Source of the DNA: Micromonospora acroterricola
Lineage (GTDB): Bacteria > Actinomycetota > Actinomycetes > Mycobacteriales > Micromonosporaceae
Reading direction: 5' to 3'
DNA: 64,000 nt
Assembly (NCBI RefSeq): GCF_003172955.1
Contig: NZ_QGKR01000178.1
Span: 54,534 to 118,533, forward strand
Below, piece by piece: positions 49,717-58,344 of the stretch (its first letter is position 1; each line of letters starts with the position of its first letter). The notes under the pieces were generated by a model. It did no database searches, had not been told where the DNA came from, and was given only the letters and a program-made list of their open reading frames with translations. Both the position numbers and the translations under genes were made by a program.

Positions 49717-50432
49717 GTGTCCTCCTGATTGGCGTCCCGCCGGTACCGGCCCGACCCCGATCCGACGCCCTCCGCCGGCCGTGGGTTCCCCAGCGTGACG
49801 CCGGGCACGTCCGCGACCGGGCCGGTCGGCTCCGGGCGAGCCGATGGCGTCGCCGCGCCGGCCGCCGGGCGGAGATGCCCGAGCAGCACCGCCAGCCGGG
49901 CCCGACCACGGGCGCACCGGCTCTTCACCGTGCCCTCGGCGACACCGAGGATGCGGGCGACCTCGGCGACGGGGTAACCCTGCACGTCCACCAGCACCAG
50001 GGCGGCACGCTGCTCGGCGGGCAGTGCGGCGAGCGCCTCGCGGACCACCAACACGGTGTCGTGGTCGTGCGCGGGTGCGGCCGGCTCCACGCCTCCGGTG
50101 CCCGAGGCGTCCCCGGCGCGGTTGCCGTCGGGCAGCGGAACGGTGGGGTGCGCCTGCCGGCGTCGGATCCGGTCCAGGCAGGCGTTCACCACGATGCGGT
50201 GCAGCCAGGTGGTGACGGCGGAGTCGCCCCGGAAGCGGCCGGCGGCCCGGTGCGCCGACAGCAGGGCGTCCTGGAGGGCGTCGGCGGCCTCCTCCCGGTC
50301 GCCGAGCGTCCGCAGGGCCACCGCCCAGAGCCGGTCCCGGTGTCGGTGGAACAGCGTCGCGAAGGCGTCCGGTTCACCCGCGGCGTGGGCGCGCAGCAGC
50401 TCCAGATCCGTTGCGGCGTCGCGCCCGTCCAT
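49713..50432 (-). CDS. sigM: ECF RNA polymerase sigma factor, SigM-like
   Basis: A 239-residue ECF sigma factor. Region 2 spans about residues 10-85 (LLRAHAAGEPDAFATLFHRH, then DREEAADALQDALLSAHRAA). Region 4 is at about 130-190 (ALAALPAEQRAALVLVDVQG, then VARILGVAEGTVKSRCARGR). A Pro/Gly/Ala-rich tail follows. In mycobacteria, SigM sits at the same place between the murJ gene and trxB. Start ATG 50432; no strong Shine-Dalgarno. It is coupled to the anti-sigma gene and lies 43 bp from the pseudokinase gene. Confidence 0.93.
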   Translation of the reverse strand: MDGRDAATDLELLRAHAAGEPDAFATLFHRHRDRLWAVALRTLGDREEAADALQDALLSAHRAAGRFRGDSAVTTWLHRIVVNACLDRIRRRQAHPTVPLPDGNRAGDASGTGGVEPAAPAHDHDTVLVVREALAALPAEQRAALVLVDVQGYPVAEVARILGVAEGTVKSRCARGRARLAVLLGHLRPAAGAATPSARPEPTGPVADVPGVTLGNPRPAEGVGSGSGRYRRDANQEDT

Positions 50433-50475
50433 CACCACGTCCAGCGGATGCGGCGCCCGGTCCGTGGTGCTCGGC

Positions 50476-52032
50476 TCACGACCCCTGGACCGTAATCTCC
50501 TGCACCCCGAGCCGGAAGCCGTCCTCGTCGCCGGTGGGCGGCAGCTCGGTGAACCAGAGCAGCAGGTAGCGGTACTTCTCGTCGGCGTTGAAGCCGTTGA
50601 AGGTCATCGTGGTGCCGTCGTGCTCCTTCAACACACCGATCTCGGTCTTGTAGCTCTCCACCAACTGCTTGTCCCCGTTGGAGCTGGACGGGAAGGTGCC
50701 GGTGCCGGCGAGCAGCCGCGCGGTGGCGCCTCGACCGGAGAGCACGGCCTGCACCGACTTCACCGTGTGCGGCGAGCCCAGGTCCAGCCAGACGCCCATG
50801 CCGTCCTTGAGGTTGCCGTACGTGGCGTTCGGGTAGCGGTCGGTCTCCCAACCCTTGTCGTTGTCGCCGTCGATGATCTTGTCGGCGTCGTCGAGCTCGT
50901 CCCGCTTCCGGCTGTCCGGGTCGATGATCCGGATGCCCTGCACGTTGAGGTTGCGGACGGTGGCGGCGGCCGGGGTGGCCTCGCCGGCCGGGGCGCTGGA
51001 GGTGGGTGCGGCCCCGGCGTTGCCCTGCGGGTCCTTGTCGTCGCCGTTCAGCGCGCTGATGCCGATCAGCAGACCGACGAGCGCGACCGCCAGCAGGCTG
51101 GCGATGCCCACGGCCACCTTGCGACCGCCGGCCGCGGCCAACGGGGACGGCTCGTCCTCGGTGTCGGCGGTGAACCGCAGCGGCCCGGTGCTGTCCAGGT
51201 AGTGCTCCTCCTCGGCCGGCACGTCCAGCCGGGCCAGCTCGGCCGCGAGCACGTCCGAGGAGGGCGGCGCGATCTCCGCGTCGAGCAGGTCCATGGTCAG
51301 GTCGTCCAGGTACGCGGGCACCCCGGCCCGGACCTGGCGGGGCGCGGCGATGCCGCCGCTGGCGTCGCGGACCGCGTCCGGGATGGCGGCGCGGCCGTGG
51401 CCGGCGGTGGCACCGTGCAGCGGCGCCTCGGCGTGCGGCCAGTGGCCGGTCAGAGCGAAGTAGAGGACACCGCCGACCGCGCGGATGTCGTTCTCCTGGC
51501 TGTCGGCGCCGTCGGTGCGCGCGTCGGCCAGGACCACCCGACCCTCGTCGCTGATCATGACGGTGCCGGGATGCACGTTGCCGTGCACCATCCCGGTGGC
51601 GTGCACGGCGGCGAGCGCGCTGGCGACGGCGTTGCCGATCGCGGTGGCCCGGGCCGGGTCCAGCGGGCCCTCCGTCGCCAGGTCGCGCAGCGACTGCCCG
51701 TCCACCCACTCGCGCACCACGTACGCCCGCTCGGCCTCGTCGATGGCGTCGTAGACGCCGACCAGGTTGGGGTGGATGACCCGGCTGGCCGCGACGGCGG
51801 CCTGGAGCATCTCGGTGGCGGAGTCGCCACCCGGGTAGCGCAGCACCACCGCGACGGGACGGCGCAGGATGACATCGACCCCGCGCCAGACCAGCCGACC
51901 CGCGCTGTCGTTGTTGATGTGCTCGACCAGCTCGTACCGCTCGGCGAGGATTTCACCGGCCGTGGGAGCACCGAAGGTCATGACCGGCGGAGCGCTCTCG
52001 TCCGCCTCCTGACCCTCGCCGACCTGGGTCAC
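50476..52032 (-). CDS. Membrane pseudokinase partner of MurJ with an external sugar-binding-like domain
   Basis: A 518-residue protein. The kinase-like domain (about residues 30-290) has no catalytic set: the ATP lysine is missing in RRPVAVVLRYPGG, HRD is HGNVHPG (about 150-156) and DFG is DAR (170-172). It should be a pseudokinase. A membrane helix near 325-345 leads to an external discoidin-like domain (about 395-518, GWETDRYPNATYGNLKDGMG, VWLDLGSPHTVKSVQAVLSG). In mycobacteria the equivalent pseudokinase is fused to MurJ and binds FhaA; here it is separate and follows murJ. GTG 52032 follows GGAGGACGG. Confidence 0.87.
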   Translation of the reverse strand: MTQVGEGQEADESAPPVMTFGAPTAGEILAERYELVEHINNDSAGRLVWRGVDVILRRPVAVVLRYPGGDSATEMLQAAVAASRVIHPNLVGVYDAIDEAERAYVVREWVDGQSLRDLATEGPLDPARATAIGNAVASALAAVHATGMVHGNVHPGTVMISDEGRVVLADARTDGADSQENDIRAVGGVLYFALTGHWPHAEAPLHGATAGHGRAAIPDAVRDASGGIAAPRQVRAGVPAYLDDLTMDLLDAEIAPPSSDVLAAELARLDVPAEEEHYLDSTGPLRFTADTEDEPSPLAAAGGRKVAVGIASLLAVALVGLLIGISALNGDDKDPQGNAGAAPTSSAPAGEATPAAATVRNLNVQGIRIIDPDSRKRDELDDADKIIDGDNDKGWETDRYPNATYGNLKDGMGVWLDLGSPHTVKSVQAVLSGRGATARLLAGTGTFPSSSNGDKQLVESYKTEIGVLKEHDGTTMTFNGFNADEKYRYLLLWFTELPPTGDEDGFRLGVQEITVQGS

Positions 52033-52525
52033 CCGTCCTCCCTCGGTGATCGTGTCGATCGATGGACCCGCACTGCTGGGCATGTGGCTTCCCGCTCTGC
52101 CGTCGAAGGAACCGGCCGACCGGTGTCGACGCCCAGCGTCGGCGCCTGCCGTACCCGTCAGAGCGACCTTACCCGGGTTGCCCGTCTCCCCGACATGTCA
52201 TCTTCCCGCCGTACCCACCGGGGTGCCGGGAGTCGGGAGAGTCGTCCGGTTACGACCGTTGTCAGCCACGTTGCTGGCACATGTACTAGCCAATCTACGG
52301 CTTCACCGCAAGTGACCGACGCCGGGGCCGGGCCGGTTCGGCGCTCCCACGAGCAGGCGTGTTCCCCCCGTACGGACCCGCACGCTCATCCGTACGGTTG
52401 GTTATCCACAGTCGAATCGGTTGCTGACCGGCGAATCGCGGAGTTATCCACAGGTGCATCCCCAGGCTGGTGATCCGCCGTCACCCTACGTGTGAGTACG
52501 ACTGTCGGTGCCCGGATGCTCGCGC
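52033..52525. other. murJ-pseudokinase intergenic region with DnaA boxes
   Basis: A 493-bp spacer between two same-strand genes, unusually long for an operon and without a convincing open frame. It contains two exact DnaA boxes and should hold the promoter for the pseudokinase-sigM series. A 3'-untranslated part of murJ may also be included. Confidence 0.55.
52402..52452 (+). promoter_or_regulatory. Two exact DnaA boxes between murJ and the pseudokinase gene
   Basis: TTATCCACA at 52402-52410 and again at 52444-52452, same strand, 42 bp (four helical turns) apart. They are about 22 kb from oriC and 370-420 bp upstream of the pseudokinase start. Confidence 0.7.
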
Positions 52526-54295
52526 TCAGCGACCGATCCTGCGGCGGACCATGCCGACCACCTCGGTGATCTCCCCGATCTTCAGCACCATGGCCAGCCC
52601 GAGGTAGGTGCCACCGATGACCGCCCCGCCGATCACCAGCTGGATGACGGCCTGGATCCAGCTCGGCGTGTCGCCGCCGGGCAGCAGGTGCACCACCAGC
52701 AGGCCGACCAGCGCGGAACCAAGCGCGGCGACCGCGACCCGGCCGAGGGTGCGCAGGATGGCACCCATCCCGATCCGGCCGATCCGGGGCCGCAGCAGCC
52801 ACGCCGAGGCGAACGCCGCAGCCAGATAGGAGACAGCGTTGCCGATCATCATGCCGGCCGCCGCGAAGTGGGCGGCGAAGGCGACGAAGAGCACCACCTG
52901 CACGCCGATCCGCAACGCCACCACCGGAATGTTGATCAGCGCCGGCGTCCGGGTGTCGGGCAGGGCGTAGAAGGCGAAGGTGAAGAGCTGACTGATCGCG
53001 AACGGCACGAGCGCCAGCGCGGCCAGCAGCAGCACCAGCGAGGTGTCCGCCGCGTTCTCGTCGCTGAACGCCCCGTAGCGGAACAGCGCCACGGCCAACG
53101 GGGTGGCCAGCACCGCGTAACAGACCGCGATGGGGGCGAGCACCGCCGAGACGGTGCGCGTGCCCCGGGACAGGTCGGCGGCGACGTCGGCGTACCGGCC
53201 GTCGGCGGCGGCCGCGCTCATCCGGGGCATGAGCGCCGTGATGATCGAGACGGCGATGATGCCGTGAGCCATCATCAGCAGCAGGAAGACGTTGTTGTAG
53301 ATCAGTGGACCGGCGGCGTTCTCCTTGCCCGCCCGGTTTAGCAGGTTGAACAGCACGATCAGGCCGATCTGGCTGACCGCGACGTAGCAGAACATCCAGC
53401 CGCCGAGGCGGCCCAGCTCCCGCAGCCCGAGAGTGCGGAAGTCGAAGCGGAACCGCCAGCGGAAGCCGACCTTGCGCAGGGCCGGCAGCAGCCCGGCGGC
53501 CTGGATCGCGACGCCGAGCAGGGTGCCGCCGCCGATCAGCAGGATCCGGCCGGGGGTCATCTGCTCGGGTCGGATGATCTCCGCACCGAAGATCGCGATG
53601 TAGAGCCCCGCGGTGGCGATCACCACGATGTTGTTGAGGATCGGCGCCCACATCGGGGCCGCGAAGTGGCCACGGGTGTTCAGCACCGCACTGATCAGCG
53701 CGCTGAGACCGGTGAAGAAGATCATCGGCAACATCAGGTACGACAGCGCAGTGACCAGTTTCTGGTAGTCGCCCCCGGTGTTGTCGCTGGCGTAGAGAGA
53801 GGTCAGCAAAGGTGCGGCGAGCACCGCGAGCAGCGCCGCCCCAGCGAGGGTGAGCACCGCGAGGGTCAGGAGCCGCTGGGCGTACGCCTGGCCGCCGTCG
53901 GTGTCGACCCTGCGCCGGCGGACCAGCACCGGAATCAGCACGCTCGTGAGGATGCCGCCGAGCAGGAACTCGTAGACCATCCCCGGCAGGATCTGCGCGG
54001 TCGTGTACGCGTCACCGACCAGCGCGCCACCCAGCGCGGCGGTCAGCACCAGCGTCCGCAGGAAGCCCGTACCCCGGCTGACCAGGCTGCCGATCGCCAT
54101 GACCGCGCTGTTGGTCGCCGCACTCGCCTCGCCCACCTGCTCCTGTGGTGGCGCGGTCGACTCCAGGGCCGGCTGGTTCAGCGGCTCGGCGGAGATGAAC
54201 GTCGCGCCGTCCCCCGGGCGCACGCCGGAGCCCGCACCGCCGCCCGCACCGCCGTCCTGCGCGGCGTTCGCGCTGCGGTAGAGCCCGCCGCTCAT
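52526..54295 (-). CDS. murJ: Lipid II flippase MurJ (MviN)
   Basis: A 589-residue MATE-like flippase that carries the peptidoglycan precursor lipid II to the outside of the membrane. About 14 hydrophobic helices are present. Conserved motifs include SLVSRGTGFLRTLVLTAALG in helix 1, AYTTAQILPGMVYEFLLGGI and the central IALFGAEIIRP-like loop AIFGAEIIRPEQMTPGRILL. A 45-residue hydrophilic leader (APPQEQVGEA) precedes helix 1. It ends at the membrane bundle, with no C-terminal kinase domain; the latter is encoded separately. ATG 54295 follows GGAGG. Confidence 0.95.
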   Translation of the reverse strand: MSGGLYRSANAAQDGGAGGGAGSGVRPGDGATFISAEPLNQPALESTAPPQEQVGEASAATNSAVMAIGSLVSRGTGFLRTLVLTAALGGALVGDAYTTAQILPGMVYEFLLGGILTSVLIPVLVRRRRVDTDGGQAYAQRLLTLAVLTLAGAALLAVLAAPLLTSLYASDNTGGDYQKLVTALSYLMLPMIFFTGLSALISAVLNTRGHFAAPMWAPILNNIVVIATAGLYIAIFGAEIIRPEQMTPGRILLIGGGTLLGVAIQAAGLLPALRKVGFRWRFRFDFRTLGLRELGRLGGWMFCYVAVSQIGLIVLFNLLNRAGKENAAGPLIYNNVFLLLMMAHGIIAVSIITALMPRMSAAAADGRYADVAADLSRGTRTVSAVLAPIAVCYAVLATPLAVALFRYGAFSDENAADTSLVLLLAALALVPFAISQLFTFAFYALPDTRTPALINIPVVALRIGVQVVLFVAFAAHFAAAGMMIGNAVSYLAAAFASAWLLRPRIGRIGMGAILRTLGRVAVAALGSALVGLLVVHLLPGGDTPSWIQAVIQLVIGGAVIGGTYLGLAMVLKIGEITEVVGMVRRRIGR

Positions 54296-54421
54296 CTCCA
54301 GCCTCCCAGGGGTACGTCGAGCCGGGCACCGACCCGCACGTCACAGACGATAGTCAACCGCTACCCGTTACCCGCGCCCGGCGGAGGGGATGCGGACCCG
54401 GCCCGATAGGCTGGCGATCCC

Positions 54422-55882
54422 ATGTCCGAAGCCTCCGCTCCCCACGCCGCCGACCGCCGCGAACTCACCGCAGCGCAGCGCAACGCCGTCGCCGAACTGC
54501 TCCGGGTCTCCCCGGTCGCCGACGAGTTGGGCCGCCGGTTCGTCCGTGCCGGTCACGAGTTGCACCTGGTGGGCGGTTCCGTGCGGGACGCGCTGCTCGG
54601 CCGGCTCGGGGACGACCTGGACTTCTGCACCGACGCCCACCCCGACGAGACGTTGCGCATCCTCAAGGGCTGGGCCGAGTCGATCTGGGAGACCGGCCGG
54701 GAGTTCGGCACCATCGGCGCCCAGCGCGACGGCCTCCGGCTGGAGATCACCACCTTCCGCGCCGAGTCGTACGACCAGGTCACCCGCAACCCGGTGGTGG
54801 TGTACGGCACCAACCTCACGGAGGACCTGAAGCGGCGCGACTTCACCATCAACGCGATGGCGGTCAGCCTGCCGGAACACCGGTTCACCGACCCGCACGG
54901 CGGGCTGGACGACCTCTCGGCCAAGGTGATCCGTACACCCGCCGCTCCGCGGGAGTCGTTCGGCGACGACCCGCTGCGGATGCTGCGGGCCGCCCGGTTC
55001 GCCGCCCAGCTGCGCTTCGCCGTACACCCGGACGTGCACGCGGCGATGAGCCGGATGGCGGCCGACCTGGACCGGATCACCGCCGAGCGGATCCGGGACG
55101 AGTTCACCAAGCTGCTCTGCGGCGCCGACCCGATCACCGGGCTGCGGCTGCTGGTCGACACCGGGCTGGCCGAGCGGTTCCTGCCGGAGCTGACCGGGCT
55201 CAAGCTGGAGATCGACGAGCACGCACAGCACAAGGACGTTTACGAGCACACCCTGACGGTCGTCGAGAACGCGGTCTCCTACGAGGAGGACGGCTGCGAC
55301 TTCGTCCTGCGGATGGCCGCCCTCATGCACGACGTGGGCAAGCCGGCGACCAAGGCCGTCGGGCCCGACGGCCGGGTCAGCTTCCACCACCACGAGGTGG
55401 TCGGCGCCCGGCTGACCAAGGCCAGGATGAAGGCGTTGCGCTACCCGAAGGACCTCACCGCGAAGGTGACCGGGCTGGTCGCGCTGCACCTGCGCTTCTA
55501 CGGGTACGGGCGGGGCGAGTGGACCGACTCGGCCGTCCGCCGCTACGTCGCCGACGCCGGTGACCTGCTGCCGCAACTGCACAAGCTGACCCGCTCGGAC
55601 TGCACCACCCGCAACCGTCGCAAGGCCGCCCAGCTCGGCGCCGACTACGACGCGTTGGAGGACCGGATCGCCCGGATCGCGGCCGAGGAGGACCTGGCCC
55701 GGGTCCGCCCGGACCTGGACGGCAACGCGATCATGGAGCTGCTCGGCGTACCGCCGGGGCCGGTCGTGGGACGGGCCTGGAAGCACCTCAAGGAGCAGCG
55801 CCTCGAGCACGGCCCACTGGACCGCGACGCCGCCGAGGCGGAGCTGCTGCGCTGGGCCCGCGCCGAGGGCATCCTCGGCTGA
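54422..55882 (+). CDS. pcnA: CCA tRNA nucleotidyltransferase
   Basis: A 486-residue class II nucleotidyltransferase with a C-terminal HD domain, which adds or repairs the CCA end of tRNAs. The active site shows LVGGSVRDALLGRLGDDLDF, with two metal-binding aspartates. The NTP-selecting helix is RDFTINAMAVSL and DPLRMLRAARFAAQL. The HD domain shows ALMHDVGKPATK near residue 300 and HHHEVVGARLTK. Start ATG 54422. In mycobacteria pcnA is followed, divergently, by mutT4, a DUF6049 gene and mviN; here murJ is adjacent directly, 126 bp away. Confidence 0.95.
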   Translation: MSEASAPHAADRRELTAAQRNAVAELLRVSPVADELGRRFVRAGHELHLVGGSVRDALLGRLGDDLDFCTDAHPDETLRILKGWAESIWETGREFGTIGAQRDGLRLEITTFRAESYDQVTRNPVVVYGTNLTEDLKRRDFTINAMAVSLPEHRFTDPHGGLDDLSAKVIRTPAAPRESFGDDPLRMLRAARFAAQLRFAVHPDVHAAMSRMAADLDRITAERIRDEFTKLLCGADPITGLRLLVDTGLAERFLPELTGLKLEIDEHAQHKDVYEHTLTVVENAVSYEEDGCDFVLRMAALMHDVGKPATKAVGPDGRVSFHHHEVVGARLTKARMKALRYPKDLTAKVTGLVALHLRFYGYGRGEWTDSAVRRYVADAGDLLPQLHKLTRSDCTTRNRRKAAQLGADYDALEDRIARIAAEEDLARVRPDLDGNAIMELLGVPPGPVVGRAWKHLKEQRLEHGPLDRDAAEAELLRWARAEGILG

Positions 55883-56050
55883 GGTCGGTTCGCCCGCCGC
55901 CCCCGCGTCCACGCGGAACGGACAGCTGTCTGGTCGGCGACCAAACGCGCTCGGATCGACCGAATGGCTGAGGTGGAGCGCTTTGATCGTCATCCATGAT
56001 GGCTTGGCGTCCGTCGGCTACCGGTGCACTGACACCGCCGCCGACCCCAC

Positions 56051-56081
56051 CGCCCGTCCGGCCGTCCGGATCGGACGGGCG
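56051..56081 (+). promoter_or_regulatory. Leader hairpin upstream of the subtilisin gene
   Basis: CGCCCGTCCG (56051-56060) pairs perfectly with CGGACGGGCG (56072-56081), with an 11-nt loop, 24 bp before the GTG of the secreted protease gene. It lies in the 5' leader and could affect transcription or translation. It is not obviously a known riboswitch. Confidence 0.45.
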
Positions 56082-56104
56082 ACGACCAACGGGGAGATCA
56101 CCTA

Positions 56105-58216
56105 GTGAAACGCCGTGGCGTGATACGCCGCTCGGCGGTGGCGAGCCTTGCTCTCGTCTCCGCAACCGTCATCGTCAGCGTCGGCACCGGTGGGGCCGCC
56201 ATGGCCGAACCGTCCGCTCCGTTGCCGCCGAAACCCGCAAGCAAGTTGACCGGCGCCAAGCCGACCGCCAAGTTGGCCGCAGCCAAGCCGGCCGAGGTCG
56301 TGCCGGATCGCTACATCGTGGTCCTCAAGGACAAGAAGGCCACCCCGGCCAAGATCAAGGCTGCCGCTTCGGCTCTGGCCAAGGAGAACGGCGGCAGCGT
56401 CCGCCGGCTGTACAGCAGCGCCGTCAACGGCTACTCCGCCGCCATGTCCGTCAAGCAGGCCGGCAAGCTGGCCGCCGACCCGGATGTCGCGTCCGTGGAG
56501 CCGGTGGTCCGCTTCCACAAGAGCGGCACGCAGACCTCGCCCCCCTCTTGGGGCCTGGACCGGATCGATCAGGTTTCGCCCAAGCTGAGTGGCTCCTACA
56601 CCTACCCCAACACCGGTGCGGGGGTGAAGGCGTACATCGTAGACACCGGCATCGACATCAATCACAGCGACTTCGGTGGCCGTGCCTCCCACGGCTACGA
56701 CGCGGTCGACCAGGACAACGTGGCGCAGGACTGCAACGGTCACGGCACGCACGTGGCGGGCACCGTCGGTGGCACGAAGTTTGGCGTGGCCAAGAACGTC
56801 AACCTGGTCGCCGTCCGGGTCCTTGACTGCGAGGGTTCTGGCACCACCGAGCAGGTCTTGGCCGGGATCGACTGGGTGACCGCCAACGCACAGAAGCCTG
56901 CTGTGGTCAACATGAGCCTCGGTGGGCCGCACGACCCGAACTACCCCGCTATCTCCAACGCGGTCAGCAACTCCATCGCCACCGGTCTCACCTATGCGGT
57001 GGCCGCCGGCAACGAAGCGGACGACGCCTGCTCATACACCCCGGCCAGGGTGTCGGCGGCGATCACCGTCGGAGCCACCGACAGGATCGACCGTCGGGCC
57101 TCGACCGAATACTTCGATTCGAACTTCGGTCCGTGTGTCGACGTCTGGGCGCCGGGCGTGGACATCGTCTCGGCGGCAAGCGGAACCACTGATGGGTCGG
57201 TGGCCTTCAGCGGTACCTCGATGGCAGCGCCGCACGTGGCCGGAGCCGCTGCGCTTCTGCTTCAGTCGAACCCGTCGTGGTCCCCGTCCCAGGTGCGCAA
57301 CACGATCGTGACCAGAGGGCTCGCTGGCGCGGTGCTGAACCCTCAGGGCGGGGTGGACCGTCTGCTCAACGTTGCGTCGGCCCTCTCTCCCGCGCGCACC
57401 TCGCACGGCCTGCTGGCGCGCTCCAACGGCTATTTCGTCTCGGCTGACGGTGCGGGCAGCAAGCCTCTGGCCGCCGTCGGCCCGGTGCTCGGCGGCTGGG
57501 AGAAGCTTGACATCGTCGACGCCGGCAACGGCTTGGTCGCACTGCGGGCGAACGTCAACGGTAAGTACGTCAGCGCCACCGGTGCCGGCACCAAGCCACT
57601 GATCGCCGTGGCCGCGTCGGTGAGCACCTGGGAGAGGTTCCAGCTGCTTCACAACATCGACGGCACGGTGAGCCTGAAGGCCACGGTCAACAACAAGTTC
57701 GTCAGTGCTCCCAACAACGGTGGCCCGCTGGTTGCCAGTGCTGCTACCGCCAGCACCTGGGAGAAGTTCGACCTCGAGACGAACCTGATCGTCAGCTTCA
57801 AGTCGGCCGCCAGTGGCAAGTATGTCTCCGCGGACGGTGCCGGGAGTAAGCCCTTGATCCCGCTGGTCTCGTCAGTCGGTACCTGGGAGAAGTTCGAGCT
57901 GTTCGATCTGGACTACTACGGCTACTTCGGCCTGCGTTCACTGGCCAATGGCAAGTACGTCTCGGCGACCGGTGCGGGAACGAAGCCGATGCTCGCCTCG
58001 GCCCCCACGATCGATGCCTGGGAGGCCTTCACCTTCTGGCACCGCGGTGTTGGTGCCACGGACGGGTCGGGCTGGATCTACGCGAACGTCGACGGCCAGG
58101 CGGTCAGTGCCGGCAGCGCCGGCACCAGCCAGCTGATCCCGAACAAGGACTTCGACTTCTGGACTCCGGACTTCGGTCTCTCGGCGGGCGAACGCTACGT
58201 CATCAACCTCGCCTGA
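56105..58216 (+). CDS. Secreted subtilisin-family protease with C-terminal fascin-like domain
   Basis: A 703-residue preproenzyme. The signal peptide (about residues 1-34) has an RRGVIRR start and ends AAMA. An inhibitor I9 prodomain follows (about 66-140, VVPDRYIVVLKDKKATPAKI). The S8 domain (about 150-425) has the triad in VDTGID (Asp near 180), NGHGTHVAG (His near 213) and SGTSMAAPHVAG (Ser near 372), of the proteinase K type. The last 270 residues contain at least four similar units with GKYVSATGAGTKP and WEKF, typical of a beta-trefoil fascin-like domain. Start is GTG 56105. The tail probably binds polysaccharide or actin-like surfaces; the substrate is unknown. Confidence 0.93.
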   Translation: MKRRGVIRRSAVASLALVSATVIVSVGTGGAAMAEPSAPLPPKPASKLTGAKPTAKLAAAKPAEVVPDRYIVVLKDKKATPAKIKAAASALAKENGGSVRRLYSSAVNGYSAAMSVKQAGKLAADPDVASVEPVVRFHKSGTQTSPPSWGLDRIDQVSPKLSGSYTYPNTGAGVKAYIVDTGIDINHSDFGGRASHGYDAVDQDNVAQDCNGHGTHVAGTVGGTKFGVAKNVNLVAVRVLDCEGSGTTEQVLAGIDWVTANAQKPAVVNMSLGGPHDPNYPAISNAVSNSIATGLTYAVAAGNEADDACSYTPARVSAAITVGATDRIDRRASTEYFDSNFGPCVDVWAPGVDIVSAASGTTDGSVAFSGTSMAAPHVAGAAALLLQSNPSWSPSQVRNTIVTRGLAGAVLNPQGGVDRLLNVASALSPARTSHGLLARSNGYFVSADGAGSKPLAAVGPVLGGWEKLDIVDAGNGLVALRANVNGKYVSATGAGTKPLIAVAASVSTWERFQLLHNIDGTVSLKATVNNKFVSAPNNGGPLVASAATASTWEKFDLETNLIVSFKSAASGKYVSADGAGSKPLIPLVSSVGTWEKFELFDLDYYGYFGLRSLANGKYVSATGAGTKPMLASAPTIDAWEAFTFWHRGVGATDGSGWIYANVDGQAVSAGSAGTSQLIPNKDFDFWTPDFGLSAGERYVINLA

Positions 58217-58235
58217 ACCAGCTACGGAACCACCC

Positions 58236-58286
58236 CCGGCGCCCGCCGGCACCCCTCCCTCGGGAGACGGTGCCGGCGGGCGCCGG
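58236..58286 (+). terminator. Long hairpin after the subtilisin gene
   Basis: An 18-bp perfect stem, CCGGCGCCCGCCGGCACC at 58236-58253 pairing with 58269-58286 around a 15-nt loop, lies 20 bp after the stop. It also faces the convergent flotillin gene, so it may act in both directions. Confidence 0.75.
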
Positions 58287-58344
58287 CCGTTCGTGGGTCA
58301 TCCGGTGCCGGCCGAACCGCTGACGGTCGGCCGGCCCCTCGGGC

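Noticed and set aside
50476..52032. Active Ser/Thr kinase
   Set aside because: The lysine, the catalytic Asp in HRD and the DFG aspartate context are all altered, so a pseudokinase is more likely.
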